From assembly GCA_963727365.1 (NCBI GenBank), contig CAVSFU010000001.1, forward strand, positions 186,001 to 250,000: a DNA stretch of 64,000 bases. The letters are read 5' to 3'. Position 1 is the first letter of the stretch. Each line of letters begins with the position of its first letter. Below, piece by piece: positions 8,479 through 17,233 of this stretch. The notes under the pieces were generated by a model, which made no database searches, was not told the DNA's origin, and saw only the letters and a list, made by a program, of their open reading frames with translations. A program made the position numbers and the translations under genes. This DNA is from Paraconexibacter sp963727365 (GTDB lineage: Bacteria; Actinomycetota; Thermoleophilia; Solirubrobacterales; Solirubrobacteraceae).

Positions 8479-9189
8479 GTGCGGAGGTTGGAGGCATTGC
8501 TCAACGACCTGCCGGAGGAGCTCTCGCGGCAGGTCTTCACTCACGCGTCGTGGACGGAGCGGCGAGCGGACTCCTACTCGCGGCTGGCGTTCCTCGGCGA
8601 CAGCGTGCTCGGCCTCGCGGTCACCGCGCACCTCTACCCGCGCCTGGAGGCCGACCGCTACGGCGCCGGCCGCCTGACGAAGATCCGCGCCCAGGCGGTG
8701 TCGGGCCCGGCCTGCCGCACCGTCGCAGAGCGCCTGCGCGTGCCTGAGCGCCTCGCGGCCGCCGCGCCCGAGGGGATGACGGCCGAGGGCCTCGTCGACA
8801 CCGAGCGCGTGCTCGCGTCGATCACCGAGGCCGTGATCGGTGCGGTGTTCATCGAGAACGGCTACGACGTCACCGCGGACGCGGTCGTCGAGGCGTTCGA
8901 GCCCGAGATCACGCAGGCGCTGGAGAACCCCGTGGACTTCAAGTCGGCGCTGCAGGAGCGCCTCGCCCAGCGCGGCGAGGTCATCGCCTACGAGGTGACG
9001 GCCGAGGAAGGCCCGCCGCACGAGCGCACGTTCGAGGTCGTCGCGACCATAAATGCCCACTCACCCGCCCCCAAACCGCCGCGTCCTGTCGGCACCGGGC
9101 GCGGGAAGTCCAAGAAGTCCGCCGAGCAGGAGGCCGCGCGACTGGCGCTGGAGATGCTGGACTCGGTCAACCAGGAGGACGTCGAGTAG
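8479..9189 (+). CDS. rnc: Ribonuclease III family protein with altered active site
   Basis: 236 residues from a GTG directly after the acpP stop. N-terminal RNase III domain (HASWTERRADSYSRLAFLGDSVLG) and C-terminal dsRNA-binding domain (FKSALQERLAQRGEVIAYEV ... GRGKSKKSAEQEAARLAL) with an extra Pro-rich insert. Compared with E. coli, the signature NERLEFLGDS reads YSRLAFLGDS (E38 to S, E41 to A), and D114 in ADTVEA is S in ASITEA. D45 and E117 are kept. Two of the four metal ligands are therefore missing, so catalysis may be altered. The position in rpmF-plsX-acpP-rnc-smc is standard. The stop overlaps the smc start (TAGTG). Confidence 0.9.
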   Translation: MRRLEALLNDLPEELSRQVFTHASWTERRADSYSRLAFLGDSVLGLAVTAHLYPRLEADRYGAGRLTKIRAQAVSGPACRTVAERLRVPERLAAAAPEGMTAEGLVDTERVLASITEAVIGAVFIENGYDVTADAVVEAFEPEITQALENPVDFKSALQERLAQRGEVIAYEVTAEEGPPHERTFEVVATINAHSPAPKPPRPVGTGRGKSKKSAEQEAARLALEMLDSVNQEDVE

Positions 9190-12100
9190 TGCACCTGCGG
9201 TCGATCACGCTCAAGGGCTTCAAGTCGTTCCCGGACCGCACGCGGCTGGAGTTCGGCGAGGGCATCTCCGTCATCGTCGGACCCAACGGGTCGGGCAAGT
9301 CCAACGTCACGGACGCTGTCCTCTGGGCGATGGGCGAGCAGTCGCCGCTTGCCGTGCGTGGCCAGTCGATGCAGGACGTGATCTTCGGCGGCGGCAAGGG
9401 CGTGCAGGCACGCTCGAGCGCCGAGGTCGAGATCGTCATCGACAACGGCGACGGCGCGATCGACCTGCCGCTCGGCGAGATCTCGATCCTGCGCAAGCTC
9501 GACCGCTCCGGTGAGGGCGAGTACCGCCTCAACGGCGCGAGGTGCCGGCTCGTCGACGTGCTCGAGGTGCTGTCCGACACGGGTCTGGGCAAGGAGATGC
9601 ACTCCGTCGTCTCCCAGGGCCGCGTCGAGTCGATCGTCACCTCCAAGCCCAAGGACCGGCGCCTGCTGATCGAGGAGGCCGCGGGGCTCGGCAAGCACCG
9701 CAAGCGCCGCCGCCGCGCGCAGCTCAAGCTCGAGCGCACGCAGGACAACCTCGACCGCGCGCTGGACGTGGAGCGCGAGGCGCGCTCGCGGCTGCGCCCG
9801 CTCAAGCGCCAGGCGGAGGCTGCCGAGCTGCACGAGCGCCTCGAGCGCCAGACCACGGAGGCACGGTGGGAGCTCGCGCGCGACGCCGTCCGCGCCGCCC
9901 GCGTCGAGCTGACCGCCGCGGAGACCGCCGCTGCGCAGGCGCGCGATGCCCGCGATGCCGCGGGCGCCGAGCTGCAGGCCGTCGCCGCGCGCCGCCAGGC
10001 CGCCGAGGAGGCGTTGGCTGCACGCTCGGAGCAGCGCGAGGTGCTGGTCAACCGCGTCGCGCGTGCCCGTGGGGCCGCCGACAAGGTGGAGCTGCGCCTC
10101 GAGCGCACGCGCGAGACCGCCGAGAACATCGCCGAGCGCATCGGCGCCCGTGAGCGCGCGCTCGAGATCCTGCAGGCGCAGGCCGCAGAGGACCGCCCGG
10201 ATGATGCCGGCCTCGAGCGCATCGAGTCGCTGGAGGCCGAGCTCGAGCGCCTCGACGCCGACCGCGCCGCCGCGCTGGAGCGCGAGCTGGCTGCGCTTGA
10301 GACCGCGCGCGTCGCGGCTGCAGAGCAGGTTGAGGAGCTGACGGCCGCGGTGCAGCAGCGCCGCAGTGCGCTCGAGGAGGCCGACGCTGCCGCCGAGACC
10401 GCACGCCGCGCCCGCCGCGCGGCGGAGGCGACCGCCGAGGCCGCACGCCGCGACGCGGCCCGGATCGGCGCCGAGCTGGCGTCCGCCAACCAGTTCCTGC
10501 GCTCGCACACGAGCGCGCCCGGCGGCGCCCGCGCGCTGGCCGACGAGCTCGAGGTCGAGGCCGGCGCCGAGCTGGCCGTGGCCGCCGCACTCGGCGCGCG
10601 CATGACCGCAGCGCTCGCGAGCGACCGCGCCGAGGCCGCAACGCTGCTGGAGCAGGTCGGCCGCGACGGCGGCCGGGCGCTCGTGATCGGCCCCGCCCCT
10701 GCAGCCGCAGCGGCCGCCGCCACACCGCCAACGCCAGACGCTCGGCAGCTCGCGGCGGTCGTCTCCGGCCCCGATGCAGCCGCCGCGCTAGCGAAGCGCC
10801 TGCTGGCCAGCGCGTGGCTCGTCGAGTCGCTGCAAGACGTCTCCGACGACTTCACGGGCGTCGCCGTGACGCGGGACGGCCGCGCCTGGGACGGCACGCT
10901 GCGCGAGCTGCGCCAGGCAGCGCGCGGGGGCAGCGAGCTGATCCTCGCCGAGCGCAACCGCCGCGAGGCGCTGGTCGGCGAGTCGGAGAAGGCGGTCCAG
11001 GCGGAGCAGACCGCGCTCGCCGGGGTCGAGGCGGCTGCAACCGCCGTCAGCGCCGCCGACGCGACGCGCGAGGACGCCGACCGCGGGCTGCGCGAGGCCG
11101 AGCGCGCCCGCAACTCGTCCGCCGAGCAGGTGCGCCAGCTCGAGCTCACGCAGGAGCAGCGCCGCAACTCGCCCGAGGACGCCGCGTCCGCCGTGCGTCG
11201 TGCGCAGGTCGAGGGCGAGCTTGCCGCCGAGCGCCGCGTCGCCGAGCGCGCGGCCCAGGAGCGCGCCGAGCGCGCCCGCCGCATCGCGCTGCTGACCGCG
11301 CAGCTCGCAGCGGACCGCGCGCTGCAGCCGCGCACCGAGCGACTGGCCGTCGCGCTCGAAGCTGCCCACACGGCGATCGGCGAGCGCATCGGCGTGGTCG
11401 AAGCCGAGCTGGACGCCGACCGCGCGGCCGGCGAGGGCGTCGCAGCCGAGCTGCGCGCCTGCGCCGCCGAGGAGGCGCAGCTGCAGGCCAAGCTGCGCGA
11501 GGCGGGGGAGACCGTCACCGGCGCCGAGGTCCGCGCGCAGCAGCTGCGCGACCACGCCGCCGAGGCCGAGCAGGAGCTCGGGACGCTGGCCGAGAAGCTT
11601 GGCCTGCCGCCCGAGCCGGCTCCCGACGCGCTCGACCCCGAGGTCGCCGAGGAGCTGCACAAGCGCATCGAGCGCCTGCAGCGCCGGCGCGAGCAGCTCG
11701 GGCCCGTCAACCCGCTCGCGAAGGCCGAGTACGAGGAAGCCGTCGCGCACGTGGAGGAGCTCGAGCGCCAGCGCGGCGACCTCGAGACCGCGATGCGCGA
11801 GCTGAAGACGTTCATCCGCGACACCGACCGCCAGATCGCCGTGACCTTCGAGGAGACCTTCGCGGCCGCCGCGAAGAACTTCGAGGAGCTCGCGGGACGC
11901 CTGTTCCCCGGCGGCCGTGGGCGCCTGCGCCTCGTGCGCGAGGACTCAGGGCCGCGCCCGGTGCTCGGCGGCGCCGATCTGCCCGACGACGGCACCGCGG
12001 AGGTCGCGGCCGAGGCCGCCGCCGAGGAGGCCGCGAACCTCGAGGAGGCGTCGGGCCTCGACCCCGAGGACGACCTCGGCGTCGAGATCGAGATCACACC

Positions 12101-12449
12101 CGCTGGCAAGGCGATGAAGCGCCTGACGCTGCTTTCCGGCGGCGAGAAGTCGATGACCGCCATCGCGTTCCTGTTCGCGGTCTTCCTCGCCCGGCCGTGC
12201 CCGTTCTACATCCTCGACGAGGTCGAGGCCGCGCTGGACGATCTCAACATCGGCCGCTTCCTGGATCTCGTCGAGGCCTACAAGGACCGCGCGCAGTTCA
12301 TCGTCGTCACGCACCAGAAGCGCACGATGGAGTCCGCCGACACGCTCTACGGGGTGTCGATGGGCGACGACGGCGTGTCGAAGGTGATCTCGCGCCGCCT
12401 ACCGCCGCGTGAGATCGTCGCGGCCGAGGCCGCCGAGCGCGTCGCCTAG
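9189..12449 (+). CDS. smc: Chromosome segregation ATPase SMC
   Basis: 1086 residues. Walker A is GPNGSGKSNVTDAV at about residue 32 and the head motif SVVSQGRVESI follows. Long coiled coils flank a hinge region around residues 430-560. The C-terminal head has LTLLSGGEKSMTAIAFLFAV and Walker B FYILDEVEAALDD. SMC forms ring dimers with ScpA/B that compact and segregate chromosomes. It is a little shorter than the usual ~1150-1200. Starts at GTG 9189, sharing its G with the rnc stop. The reading frame is intact over 3.2 kb, so this part of the assembly is accurate. Confidence 0.96.
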   Translation: MHLRSITLKGFKSFPDRTRLEFGEGISVIVGPNGSGKSNVTDAVLWAMGEQSPLAVRGQSMQDVIFGGGKGVQARSSAEVEIVIDNGDGAIDLPLGEISILRKLDRSGEGEYRLNGARCRLVDVLEVLSDTGLGKEMHSVVSQGRVESIVTSKPKDRRLLIEEAAGLGKHRKRRRRAQLKLERTQDNLDRALDVEREARSRLRPLKRQAEAAELHERLERQTTEARWELARDAVRAARVELTAAETAAAQARDARDAAGAELQAVAARRQAAEEALAARSEQREVLVNRVARARGAADKVELRLERTRETAENIAERIGARERALEILQAQAAEDRPDDAGLERIESLEAELERLDADRAAALERELAALETARVAAAEQVEELTAAVQQRRSALEEADAAAETARRARRAAEATAEAARRDAARIGAELASANQFLRSHTSAPGGARALADELEVEAGAELAVAAALGARMTAALASDRAEAATLLEQVGRDGGRALVIGPAPAAAAAAATPPTPDARQLAAVVSGPDAAAALAKRLLASAWLVESLQDVSDDFTGVAVTRDGRAWDGTLRELRQAARGGSELILAERNRREALVGESEKAVQAEQTALAGVEAAATAVSAADATREDADRGLREAERARNSSAEQVRQLELTQEQRRNSPEDAASAVRRAQVEGELAAERRVAERAAQERAERARRIALLTAQLAADRALQPRTERLAVALEAAHTAIGERIGVVEAELDADRAAGEGVAAELRACAAEEAQLQAKLREAGETVTGAEVRAQQLRDHAAEAEQELGTLAEKLGLPPEPAPDALDPEVAEELHKRIERLQRRREQLGPVNPLAKAEYEEAVAHVEELERQRGDLETAMRELKTFIRDTDRQIAVTFEETFAAAAKNFEELAGRLFPGGRGRLRLVREDSGPRPVLGGADLPDDGTAEVAAEAAAEEAANLEEASGLDPEDDLGVEIEITPAGKAMKRLTLLSGGEKSMTAIAFLFAVFLARPCPFYILDEVEAALDDLNIGRFLDLVEAYKDRAQFIVVTHQKRTMESADTLYGVSMGDDGVSKVISRRLPPREIVAAEAAERVA

Positions 12450-12452
12450 CCT
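12447..12452 (+). promoter_or_regulatory. Leaderless -10 (TAGCCT) after smc
   Basis: TAGCCT covers the smc stop codon and ends 8 bases before the ATG at 12461. Confidence 0.45.
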
Positions 12453-12460
12453 TCCCCTCG

Positions 12461-13720
12461 ATGGGTAAGCGCAGCCGCCGCCGCGGTGACGGCGACGACA
12501 TAGATCCCGAGATCCGCGATCGCGCGATGGGCGCGTCGGCGGAGCCCCAGCCCGGCGAGCCCCAGCAGCCGGCCGAGGGCGGTCGCCATCCGGAGCGCGA
12601 CCGTCGCCTCTACGAGGTCTCCCTGCTGGTCGAGGAGGCCGACTACCTGACGAGCCTCTACCGCTGGATCCTGCTGACCGGCGAGGTCCCGCGCGCGCAG
12701 GACTGGCTCAAGCGCGAGGACTGGCCACATCCCGACTACGTGATCGACGTCTTCGGCTCGTGGGAGAAGTTCCTCGGGCATGCGGGCGTCGCCGACTCGC
12801 CGCTGATCGCCAAGCTGCGTGCCGCCGACGCCGCGACGAAGGACCTCGCCGCGCGCGAGAAGACGCTTGCCAAGGAGGCCGGTCGCGCCGACGACCTGCG
12901 CCGCCAGCTGGAGACCGCCAAGCGCCGCCGAGAGGAGGCCGACGCCGAGCGCGCCGACCTGCAGGCGCGCGCGGAGCGCGCCGAGCGCCAGGCCCGCGCA
13001 GCCGAGTCACGTGCGGCGGATGCCGAGGAGCGTCTCGCCGAGCGCCACGCCGCCGCCGCCGCCGAGCAGCCCGCCGACGAGCCGGTCGACGAGCGCGTCG
13101 CCGCCGTGGAAGACGAGCTCGCGACCGTCCGCGCGCACCGCGACGAGCTGCTCGTCCAGCTCGAGGAGCTGCGCGACGCCGCCGAGCGCGACCAGCGCAC
13201 GATCGCGCGGCTCGGCAAGCTGCTCGCCGAGAGCGGGGACGTCACCGCAGCCGAACCCGCCGCCGACGACGCGCCCCCCGACACCGTGCTCGCGGCCGTA
13301 GAGCGCGCCGCCGCCGACGCCGAGCACCTCGTCTTCACAGACGCCGCGCGCGCGTCGGCCGCCGATTCGCCGTACCGCCGCCCGCAGGAGATCCTCGACG
13401 CGCTGCGCAAGCTCGACGAGCTCGCCGGCCGCTTCCAGGCGGGGGAGATGGGCGCCTCACCGGCGCAGGTCGCGACCGAGCTCGGGCTCACCTGGAAGCA
13501 GAACGTCTCCGAGCTGGCGCGCAGCCGCAACCCGCACGACTACGCCGTCACGCACGATGGGAAGAAGCTCGCGCTGGGCCCGCACGTCGCGCTCGGCTCG
13601 GGCTCGGGCGCCGGCTTCATCGCACGGATCTACCTGCACGTCGCCGACGGCTCGCCCGACGTGCCGCGCGGGATCTACGTCGGCCATGTCGGGCGTCACC
13701 TGCCCGACACGACGACCTAG
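12461..13720 (+). CDS. Coiled-coil protein with HNH-associated-repeat-like N-terminus
   Basis: 419 residues. After a charged N-terminus there is one repeat-like unit (TGEVPRAQDWLKREDWP then VFGSWEKFLGHAGV). It resembles the homing-endonuclease-associated repeat (xxFGSWxxALxxAG) that binds DNA. Residues ~120-260 are heptad-rich coiled coil. The C-terminal ~120 residues are a compact domain (ILDALRKLDELAGRFQAGEM ... HDGKKLALGPHVALGSGSG). Function unknown. Its place directly after smc suggests a role in DNA handling, but that is inference. Stop overlaps the convergent reductase gene by 4 bases. Confidence 0.7.
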   Translation: MGKRSRRRGDGDDIDPEIRDRAMGASAEPQPGEPQQPAEGGRHPERDRRLYEVSLLVEEADYLTSLYRWILLTGEVPRAQDWLKREDWPHPDYVIDVFGSWEKFLGHAGVADSPLIAKLRAADAATKDLAAREKTLAKEAGRADDLRRQLETAKRRREEADAERADLQARAERAERQARAAESRAADAEERLAERHAAAAAEQPADEPVDERVAAVEDELATVRAHRDELLVQLEELRDAAERDQRTIARLGKLLAESGDVTAAEPAADDAPPDTVLAAVERAAADAEHLVFTDAARASAADSPYRRPQEILDALRKLDELAGRFQAGEMGASPAQVATELGLTWKQNVSELARSRNPHDYAVTHDGKKLALGPHVALGSGSGAGFIARIYLHVADGSPDVPRGIYVGHVGRHLPDTTT

Positions 13721-14220
13721 CGCGGCTCCAGCACCACGACCGGGATCACCCGGTCGCCTGCACGCTGCTGATAGACCGCGTAGCCGTTGTAGTGATCGTT
13801 GGCCACGGCCCACAGCTCGTCGCGCTCGGCACCCTCGGCGGTCCGCGCACGCATCGGTGTGCGCTCACCGCCGATGTCGACCTCGACGTCCGGATGGGCG
13901 ACGACGTTGTGGTACCAGGCAGGGTGCGACGTGGCGCCGGCCTTCGAGGCGACGACCACCAGCTTGTCGCCGTGCTTGGTGTAGAGCAGCGGCGACTTGC
14001 GCGGCTGGCCGGACTTCGCGCCGAGCGCGTGCAAGGTCAGCACGGGCTGGCCGACACCGAGCCCGACGTGCCCGCCGGTGACCGCTCGCAGGCGCTTGTC
14101 CACGGCCGGGATCACGGTGATGAACATCTTGCCGCCGAGCTTGGTCTTGGCGAACGCCTGGACCGCCTTGTCGAGCAGGTTCTTCTCAGCCTGCCCGTGG
14201 AACGCCTTTGCCTGGCTCAT
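13717..14220 (-). CDS. Ddn-like F420-dependent nitroreductase family protein
   Basis: 167 residues, single beta-barrel domain. Seen: VLTLHALGAKSGQPRKSPLLYTKHGDKLVVVASKAGATSHPAWYHNV, the pattern of deazaflavin (F420)-dependent reductases of the Ddn/FDR family (hydrophobic strand, G.KSG..R..PL, then SkgG...hP.W..Nl). These use F420H2 to reduce quinones or nitro compounds. F420 use is typical of Actinobacteria. The true substrate is not visible. A TAGGGT hexamer lies 7 bases before the ATG. Confidence 0.85.
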   Translation of the reverse strand: MSQAKAFHGQAEKNLLDKAVQAFAKTKLGGKMFITVIPAVDKRLRAVTGGHVGLGVGQPVLTLHALGAKSGQPRKSPLLYTKHGDKLVVVASKAGATSHPAWYHNVVAHPDVEVDIGGERTPMRARTAEGAERDELWAVANDHYNGYAVYQQRAGDRVIPVVVLEPR

Positions 14221-14227
14221 GGCGAAG

Positions 14228-14233
14228 ACCCTA
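14228..14233 (-). promoter_or_regulatory. Leaderless -10 (TAGGGT) for Ddn-like gene
   Basis: Minus-strand TAGGGT, 7 bases before the ATG at 14220. Confidence 0.45.
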
Positions 14234-14887
14234 CGCCCGGCGCAACGCGATCCACAATGCCCGACCCACAGCGAGCTCGCGGCCGGAGTTGTCGAGAAGC
14301 CACACCGCGTTGACGTGCTTGCGCCCTTCGGTGGACACCGGCGCGGACACGATTACGAGGTCGCTGTCGCCGGGCACGTCTGCACGGATGTCCACCGCCA
14401 GGCGCGCGAGCACGATCGCGCGCTCGCCCGTCGGATCGGCGGCCGGCGCGCTGCTGGGGCAGTCCAGCGCCGTCCAGACGTCGAGCGCGCTGACGCTGCC
14501 GCCGGTCTCCCAGACGCAGGCGAAGACGTCGTCCGCGACCTGCCCGGTGAAGAGCCGCAGCCCGTCCTCGCGCGCCGGCCCGCAGGCGTAGCAGGTGGGA
14601 AACGGGTGGGTCTCCTGCAACCACTCGGGATCCTGCATCGCCGCCCGCGCCTGCTCGAGCGACACGCGCGGCGCCGGGCCGAGGTCGATCGTCGTCGGCT
14701 CGGCCGTCGCGATCACCTGGTCACCGTCGCGCAGCGTGCCGTCGGAGAACGTCATCTCGGTCTCAAGCGGCGGCGGCGCAAGCAGCGTCACCTCAGCCGG
14801 TCCGTCGAACGTCGTGCCGACGATCCCGGCGCTGTAGCCGCCGTGCCCGCTGCTCGGCGGCCCGTTGAAGCGCGCCGGGATGATCAC
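14231..14887 (-). CDS. Hotdog-fold-like protein, thioesterase-type
   Basis: 218 residues from a GTG overlapping the GNAT stop (GTGA). N-terminal FNGPPSSGHGGYSAG, then alternating hydrophobic strands, a conserved-looking HPFPTCYACGPAREDGLRLF motif, and further strands. The two-half layout (ligand-type residues HGGY near the start, CxxCGP mid-protein) resembles actinobacterial proteins predicted to have a double hotdog fold, as in acyl-CoA thioesterases. I assign it tentatively; no catalytic residue can be named with certainty. Confidence 0.55.
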   Translation of the reverse strand: MIIPARFNGPPSSGHGGYSAGIVGTTFDGPAEVTLLAPPPLETEMTFSDGTLRDGDQVIATAEPTTIDLGPAPRVSLEQARAAMQDPEWLQETHPFPTCYACGPAREDGLRLFTGQVADDVFACVWETGGSVSALDVWTALDCPSSAPAADPTGERAIVLARLAVDIRADVPGDSDLVIVSAPVSTEGRKHVNAVWLLDNSGRELAVGRALWIALRRA

Positions 14888-15345
14888 AGCGCCTTCTCCG
14901 CGAAGAACGTCGCCACCGGGTTGTCGTTGAAGTTCTCGATCACCTCGTACCCCGCCGATTCGTACAGGTGCCGGGCGCCGGGCTGCTTGGGCCCGGTGTC
15001 CAGCCGCGCGACCGTATACCCCAGCGCTCGCGCCGCGTCCTCGAGCGCATAGAGCAGCTCGCGCGCGACGCCCTGACCGCGTGCCTCGGGGACGACGTAC
15101 ATCTTCTTGATCTCGCACGTCCCGTCCGGAAGACGCTTGACGCCACCGCAGCAGATCGCCTGGCCGTCGCGATAGCCGACGAGAAACGTCCCGCCAGGCG
15201 GTCCCAGCTCCTCAGGCCCCGCCTTCGGCATCTCGGGCCCGTCGAGCGCCAGGCCGTCGTAGATCGCGGCGATCTCGTCGCGCATCGCCTGCGCGAGCAC
15301 GGCGCCGTCGCCGTCATCCACCCGTCCGCTGCGGAACTCGATCAT
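14884..15345 (-). CDS. GNAT-family acetyltransferase
   Basis: 153 residues, single GNAT domain. The acetyl-CoA pyrophosphate-binding motif is VVPEARGQGVARELL (R/QxxGxG/A), preceded by CEIKKMYV and followed by ARHLYESAGYEVIENFNDNP, typical of family members that act on small amines or peptides. Divergent from ftsY, with about 20 bases between the start codons. It shares a 4-base overlap with the next gene, so the two are likely co-translated. Confidence 0.85.
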   Translation of the reverse strand: MIEFRSGRVDDGDGAVLAQAMRDEIAAIYDGLALDGPEMPKAGPEELGPPGGTFLVGYRDGQAICCGGVKRLPDGTCEIKKMYVVPEARGQGVARELLYALEDAARALGYTVARLDTGPKQPGARHLYESAGYEVIENFNDNPVATFFAEKAL

Positions 15346-15350
15346 CCTTG

Positions 15351-15356
15351 TATCTT
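15351..15356 (+). promoter_or_regulatory. Leaderless -10 (TATCTT) for ftsY
   Basis: TATCTT ends 9 bases before the ATG at 15366, supporting that ATG over the upstream in-frame TTG at 15348. Confidence 0.4.
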
Positions 15357-15365
15357 CGCGCGCTC

Positions 15366-16358
15366 ATGGCCCGCGACTGGCGCGACCTCTTCATCACGAG
15401 CGGCGAGCTCCCCGACACCCCGGACGAGCAGCCCGAGCAGCGCAGCGGCTTCTTTCGTCGTCTGCGCCAGAACATGTCGAAGACGCGCGCGGCGCTGCAG
15501 GCCGAGGTGCACGCGACGCTCTTCACGGGCGAGATCGACGAGGACACCTGGGAGCGCCTGGAGGAGGCGCTGATCATGGCCGACGTCGGCGCGATGACGA
15601 CCGCAAAGGTCGTCGGCGACCTGGAGATGGAGGCCGAGGGCGGTGGCATCGAGGGCGGCGAGGCGCTGTCTGAGCGGCTGATCGCGATGCTCGCGGAGAT
15701 CGCCAAGACCGGCGACGACCACATCGACCTGCGCCACGAGCCGACCGTGATCATGGCCGTCGGCGTCAACGGCACCGGCAAGACCACGACGATCGGCAAG
15801 CTCGCCTGGCACCTGCAGCGCGAGCTCGGCAAGCAGGTCGTGCTCGGCGCCGCAGACACCTTCCGCGCCGCTGCCGTCGAGCAGCTCACGGAGTGGGCCA
15901 AGCGCGCTGGCTGCGACATCGTCACCGGCCCCGAAGGCTCGGATCCGGGCGCCGTCGCGTTCGACGCCGTCGCCCGCGGCCGCGAACGCGGGGCGGACGT
16001 GATCATCATCGACACCGCCGGGCGCCTGCACAACCAGGAGCACCTGATGGACGAGCTCACGAAGATCCGCCGCGTCATCGGCAAGCAGATGCCCGACGCT
16101 CCGCACGAGACGCTGCTGACCATCGACGCCACCACGGGCCAGAACGGGCTGCGCCAGGCCAAGCTCTTCTCGCAGGCCGTCCCGGTCGACGGCATCGTGC
16201 TGACCAAGCTCGACGGGACCGCAAAGGGCGGGATCGCGCTGGCGATCGCCGGCGAGCTGAACATCCCGGTGAAGCTGATCGGGATCGGCGAGGCGCTCGA
16301 GGACCTGCGGCCCTTCGACGCCGACGATTTCGCGCGCGCGCTGCTGGCCGCGGACTAG
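15366..16358 (+). CDS. ftsY: Signal recognition particle receptor FtsY
   Basis: 330 residues. N-terminal four-helix N domain (FFRRLRQNMSKTRAALQAEV), then the G domain: G1 GVNGTGKTTTIGKLAW, DTFRAAAVEQL, DTAGRLHN, and the closing GIGEALEDLRPFDADDF. FtsY is the membrane-associated GTPase that receives ribosome-SRP complexes from Ffh, whose gene lies 3 kb downstream. The acidic A domain is nearly absent, as in many Actinobacteria. Confidence 0.96.
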   Translation: MARDWRDLFITSGELPDTPDEQPEQRSGFFRRLRQNMSKTRAALQAEVHATLFTGEIDEDTWERLEEALIMADVGAMTTAKVVGDLEMEAEGGGIEGGEALSERLIAMLAEIAKTGDDHIDLRHEPTVIMAVGVNGTGKTTTIGKLAWHLQRELGKQVVLGAADTFRAAAVEQLTEWAKRAGCDIVTGPEGSDPGAVAFDAVARGRERGADVIIIDTAGRLHNQEHLMDELTKIRRVIGKQMPDAPHETLLTIDATTGQNGLRQAKLFSQAVPVDGIVLTKLDGTAKGGIALAIAGELNIPVKLIGIGEALEDLRPFDADDFARALLAAD

Positions 16359-16361
16359 GCT
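16356..16361 (+). promoter_or_regulatory. Leaderless -10 (TAGGCT)
   Basis: TAGGCT overlaps the ftsY stop codon and ends exactly 6 bases before the ATG at 16368. Confidence 0.5.
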
Positions 16362-16367
16362 GCCGGC

Positions 16368-16766
16368 ATGCGTCGCCCGCTTGTCCTCGCCGCCGCCTTC
16401 GCCGTCGCTGCCGCGGCCACGGCGCAGGCCAAGACCGTCGACTACCGGCGGATCGTCTCGCCCTCCAAGCAGATCAGCTGCCACGCGGTGATCCCGATCG
16501 CCGGCGGCGGGATCGAGTGCTCGGCGCCCTACCTGCCGGACATCGGCGAGCTCGACACCTACCTCGCGCTGCGCAAGCGCGGCAAGTCGGTCCTCGCCGA
16601 GCGTGGCGACTACTCCGGCTACGTCACCAAGCGCCGCACGCTGCGCTACGGCGACACGTGGAAGCGCCCGGGCATCCGCTGCACGATGAAGACCAGCGGC
16701 CTGACCTGCCGGAATCTCGACGGACACGGCTTCTCACTCGCAAAGGGCAACCTACGCCGCTTCTGA
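16368..16766 (+). CDS. Secreted protein, DUF6636-like (copy 1)
   Basis: 132 residues with a clear Sec signal (RRPLVLAAAFAVAAAATAQA, cleavage near AQA-K). The mature part carries ISCHAV, GIECSAPYLPD, LRYGDTWKRPGIRCTM and LTCRNLDGHGFSLAKGNLRRF, with four cysteines that could form two disulfides. The pattern resembles actinobacterial DUF6636 proteins, of unknown function. A related gene follows immediately (16793), so this is a tandem duplication. Confidence 0.75.
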   Translation: MRRPLVLAAAFAVAAAATAQAKTVDYRRIVSPSKQISCHAVIPIAGGGIECSAPYLPDIGELDTYLALRKRGKSVLAERGDYSGYVTKRRTLRYGDTWKRPGIRCTMKTSGLTCRNLDGHGFSLAKGNLRRF

Positions 16767-16792
16767 GGGTTGAGGTTGGCATGCTGCCAGGA

Positions 16793-17197
16793 ATGATCCG
16801 TGCCACCCTTCCCCTCGCCGCGGCGATTGCGCTCGTTCCAGCGCTCGCGTCGGCGAAGACCGTGACGTACTCGAAGATCCAGACGCCGTCGAAGACGCTG
16901 AAGTGCCACGCACTGAAGATCGAGGGCCCTGGAATCGAGTGCAAGGGCAGCTTCCTGCCCGATTTCCAGCCCAAGCTCGACCTCGATCCCTACGTCCAGC
17001 TCGACACGACGGGCGTCTCGATCTACGGCGAGCGCCGCAACTACACCGGCTTCAAGGCCAAGACGCGCACGCTGAAGTACGGCGACACCTGGAAGCGGGC
17101 GGGCGTCACGTGCAAGCTGACGCGCTCGTCCTTCCGCTGCGTGAACCGCAGCAAGCACGGCTTCACGCTCACGAAGGGCAAGCTAAAGCGCTTCTGA
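16793..17197 (+). CDS. Secreted protein, DUF6636-like (copy 2)
   Basis: 134 residues with a Sec signal (MIRATLPLAAAIALVPALASA). The mature part parallels copy 1: KTVTYSKIQTPSKTLKCHA, GIECKGSFLPD, LKYGDTWKRAGVTCKL, and FRCVNRSKHGFTLTKGKLKRF. All four cysteines are kept, while surface Arg is largely replaced by Lys. The duplication is old, since only about half the residues match by eye. ATG 16781 is an alternative start but would put a polar stretch before the signal. Confidence 0.75.
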   Translation: MIRATLPLAAAIALVPALASAKTVTYSKIQTPSKTLKCHALKIEGPGIECKGSFLPDFQPKLDLDPYVQLDTTGVSIYGERRNYTGFKAKTRTLKYGDTWKRAGVTCKLTRSSFRCVNRSKHGFTLTKGKLKRF

Positions 17198-17233
17198 GCC
17201 TCACTTGCGACTGACATTGTGGCCCGCGCAGAC

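Noticed and set aside
9167..12163. 998-codon Ser/Arg-rich open frame antisense to smc
   Set aside because: Low-complexity composition is the usual shadow of GC-rich coiled-coil codons; smc on the other strand has full family motifs.
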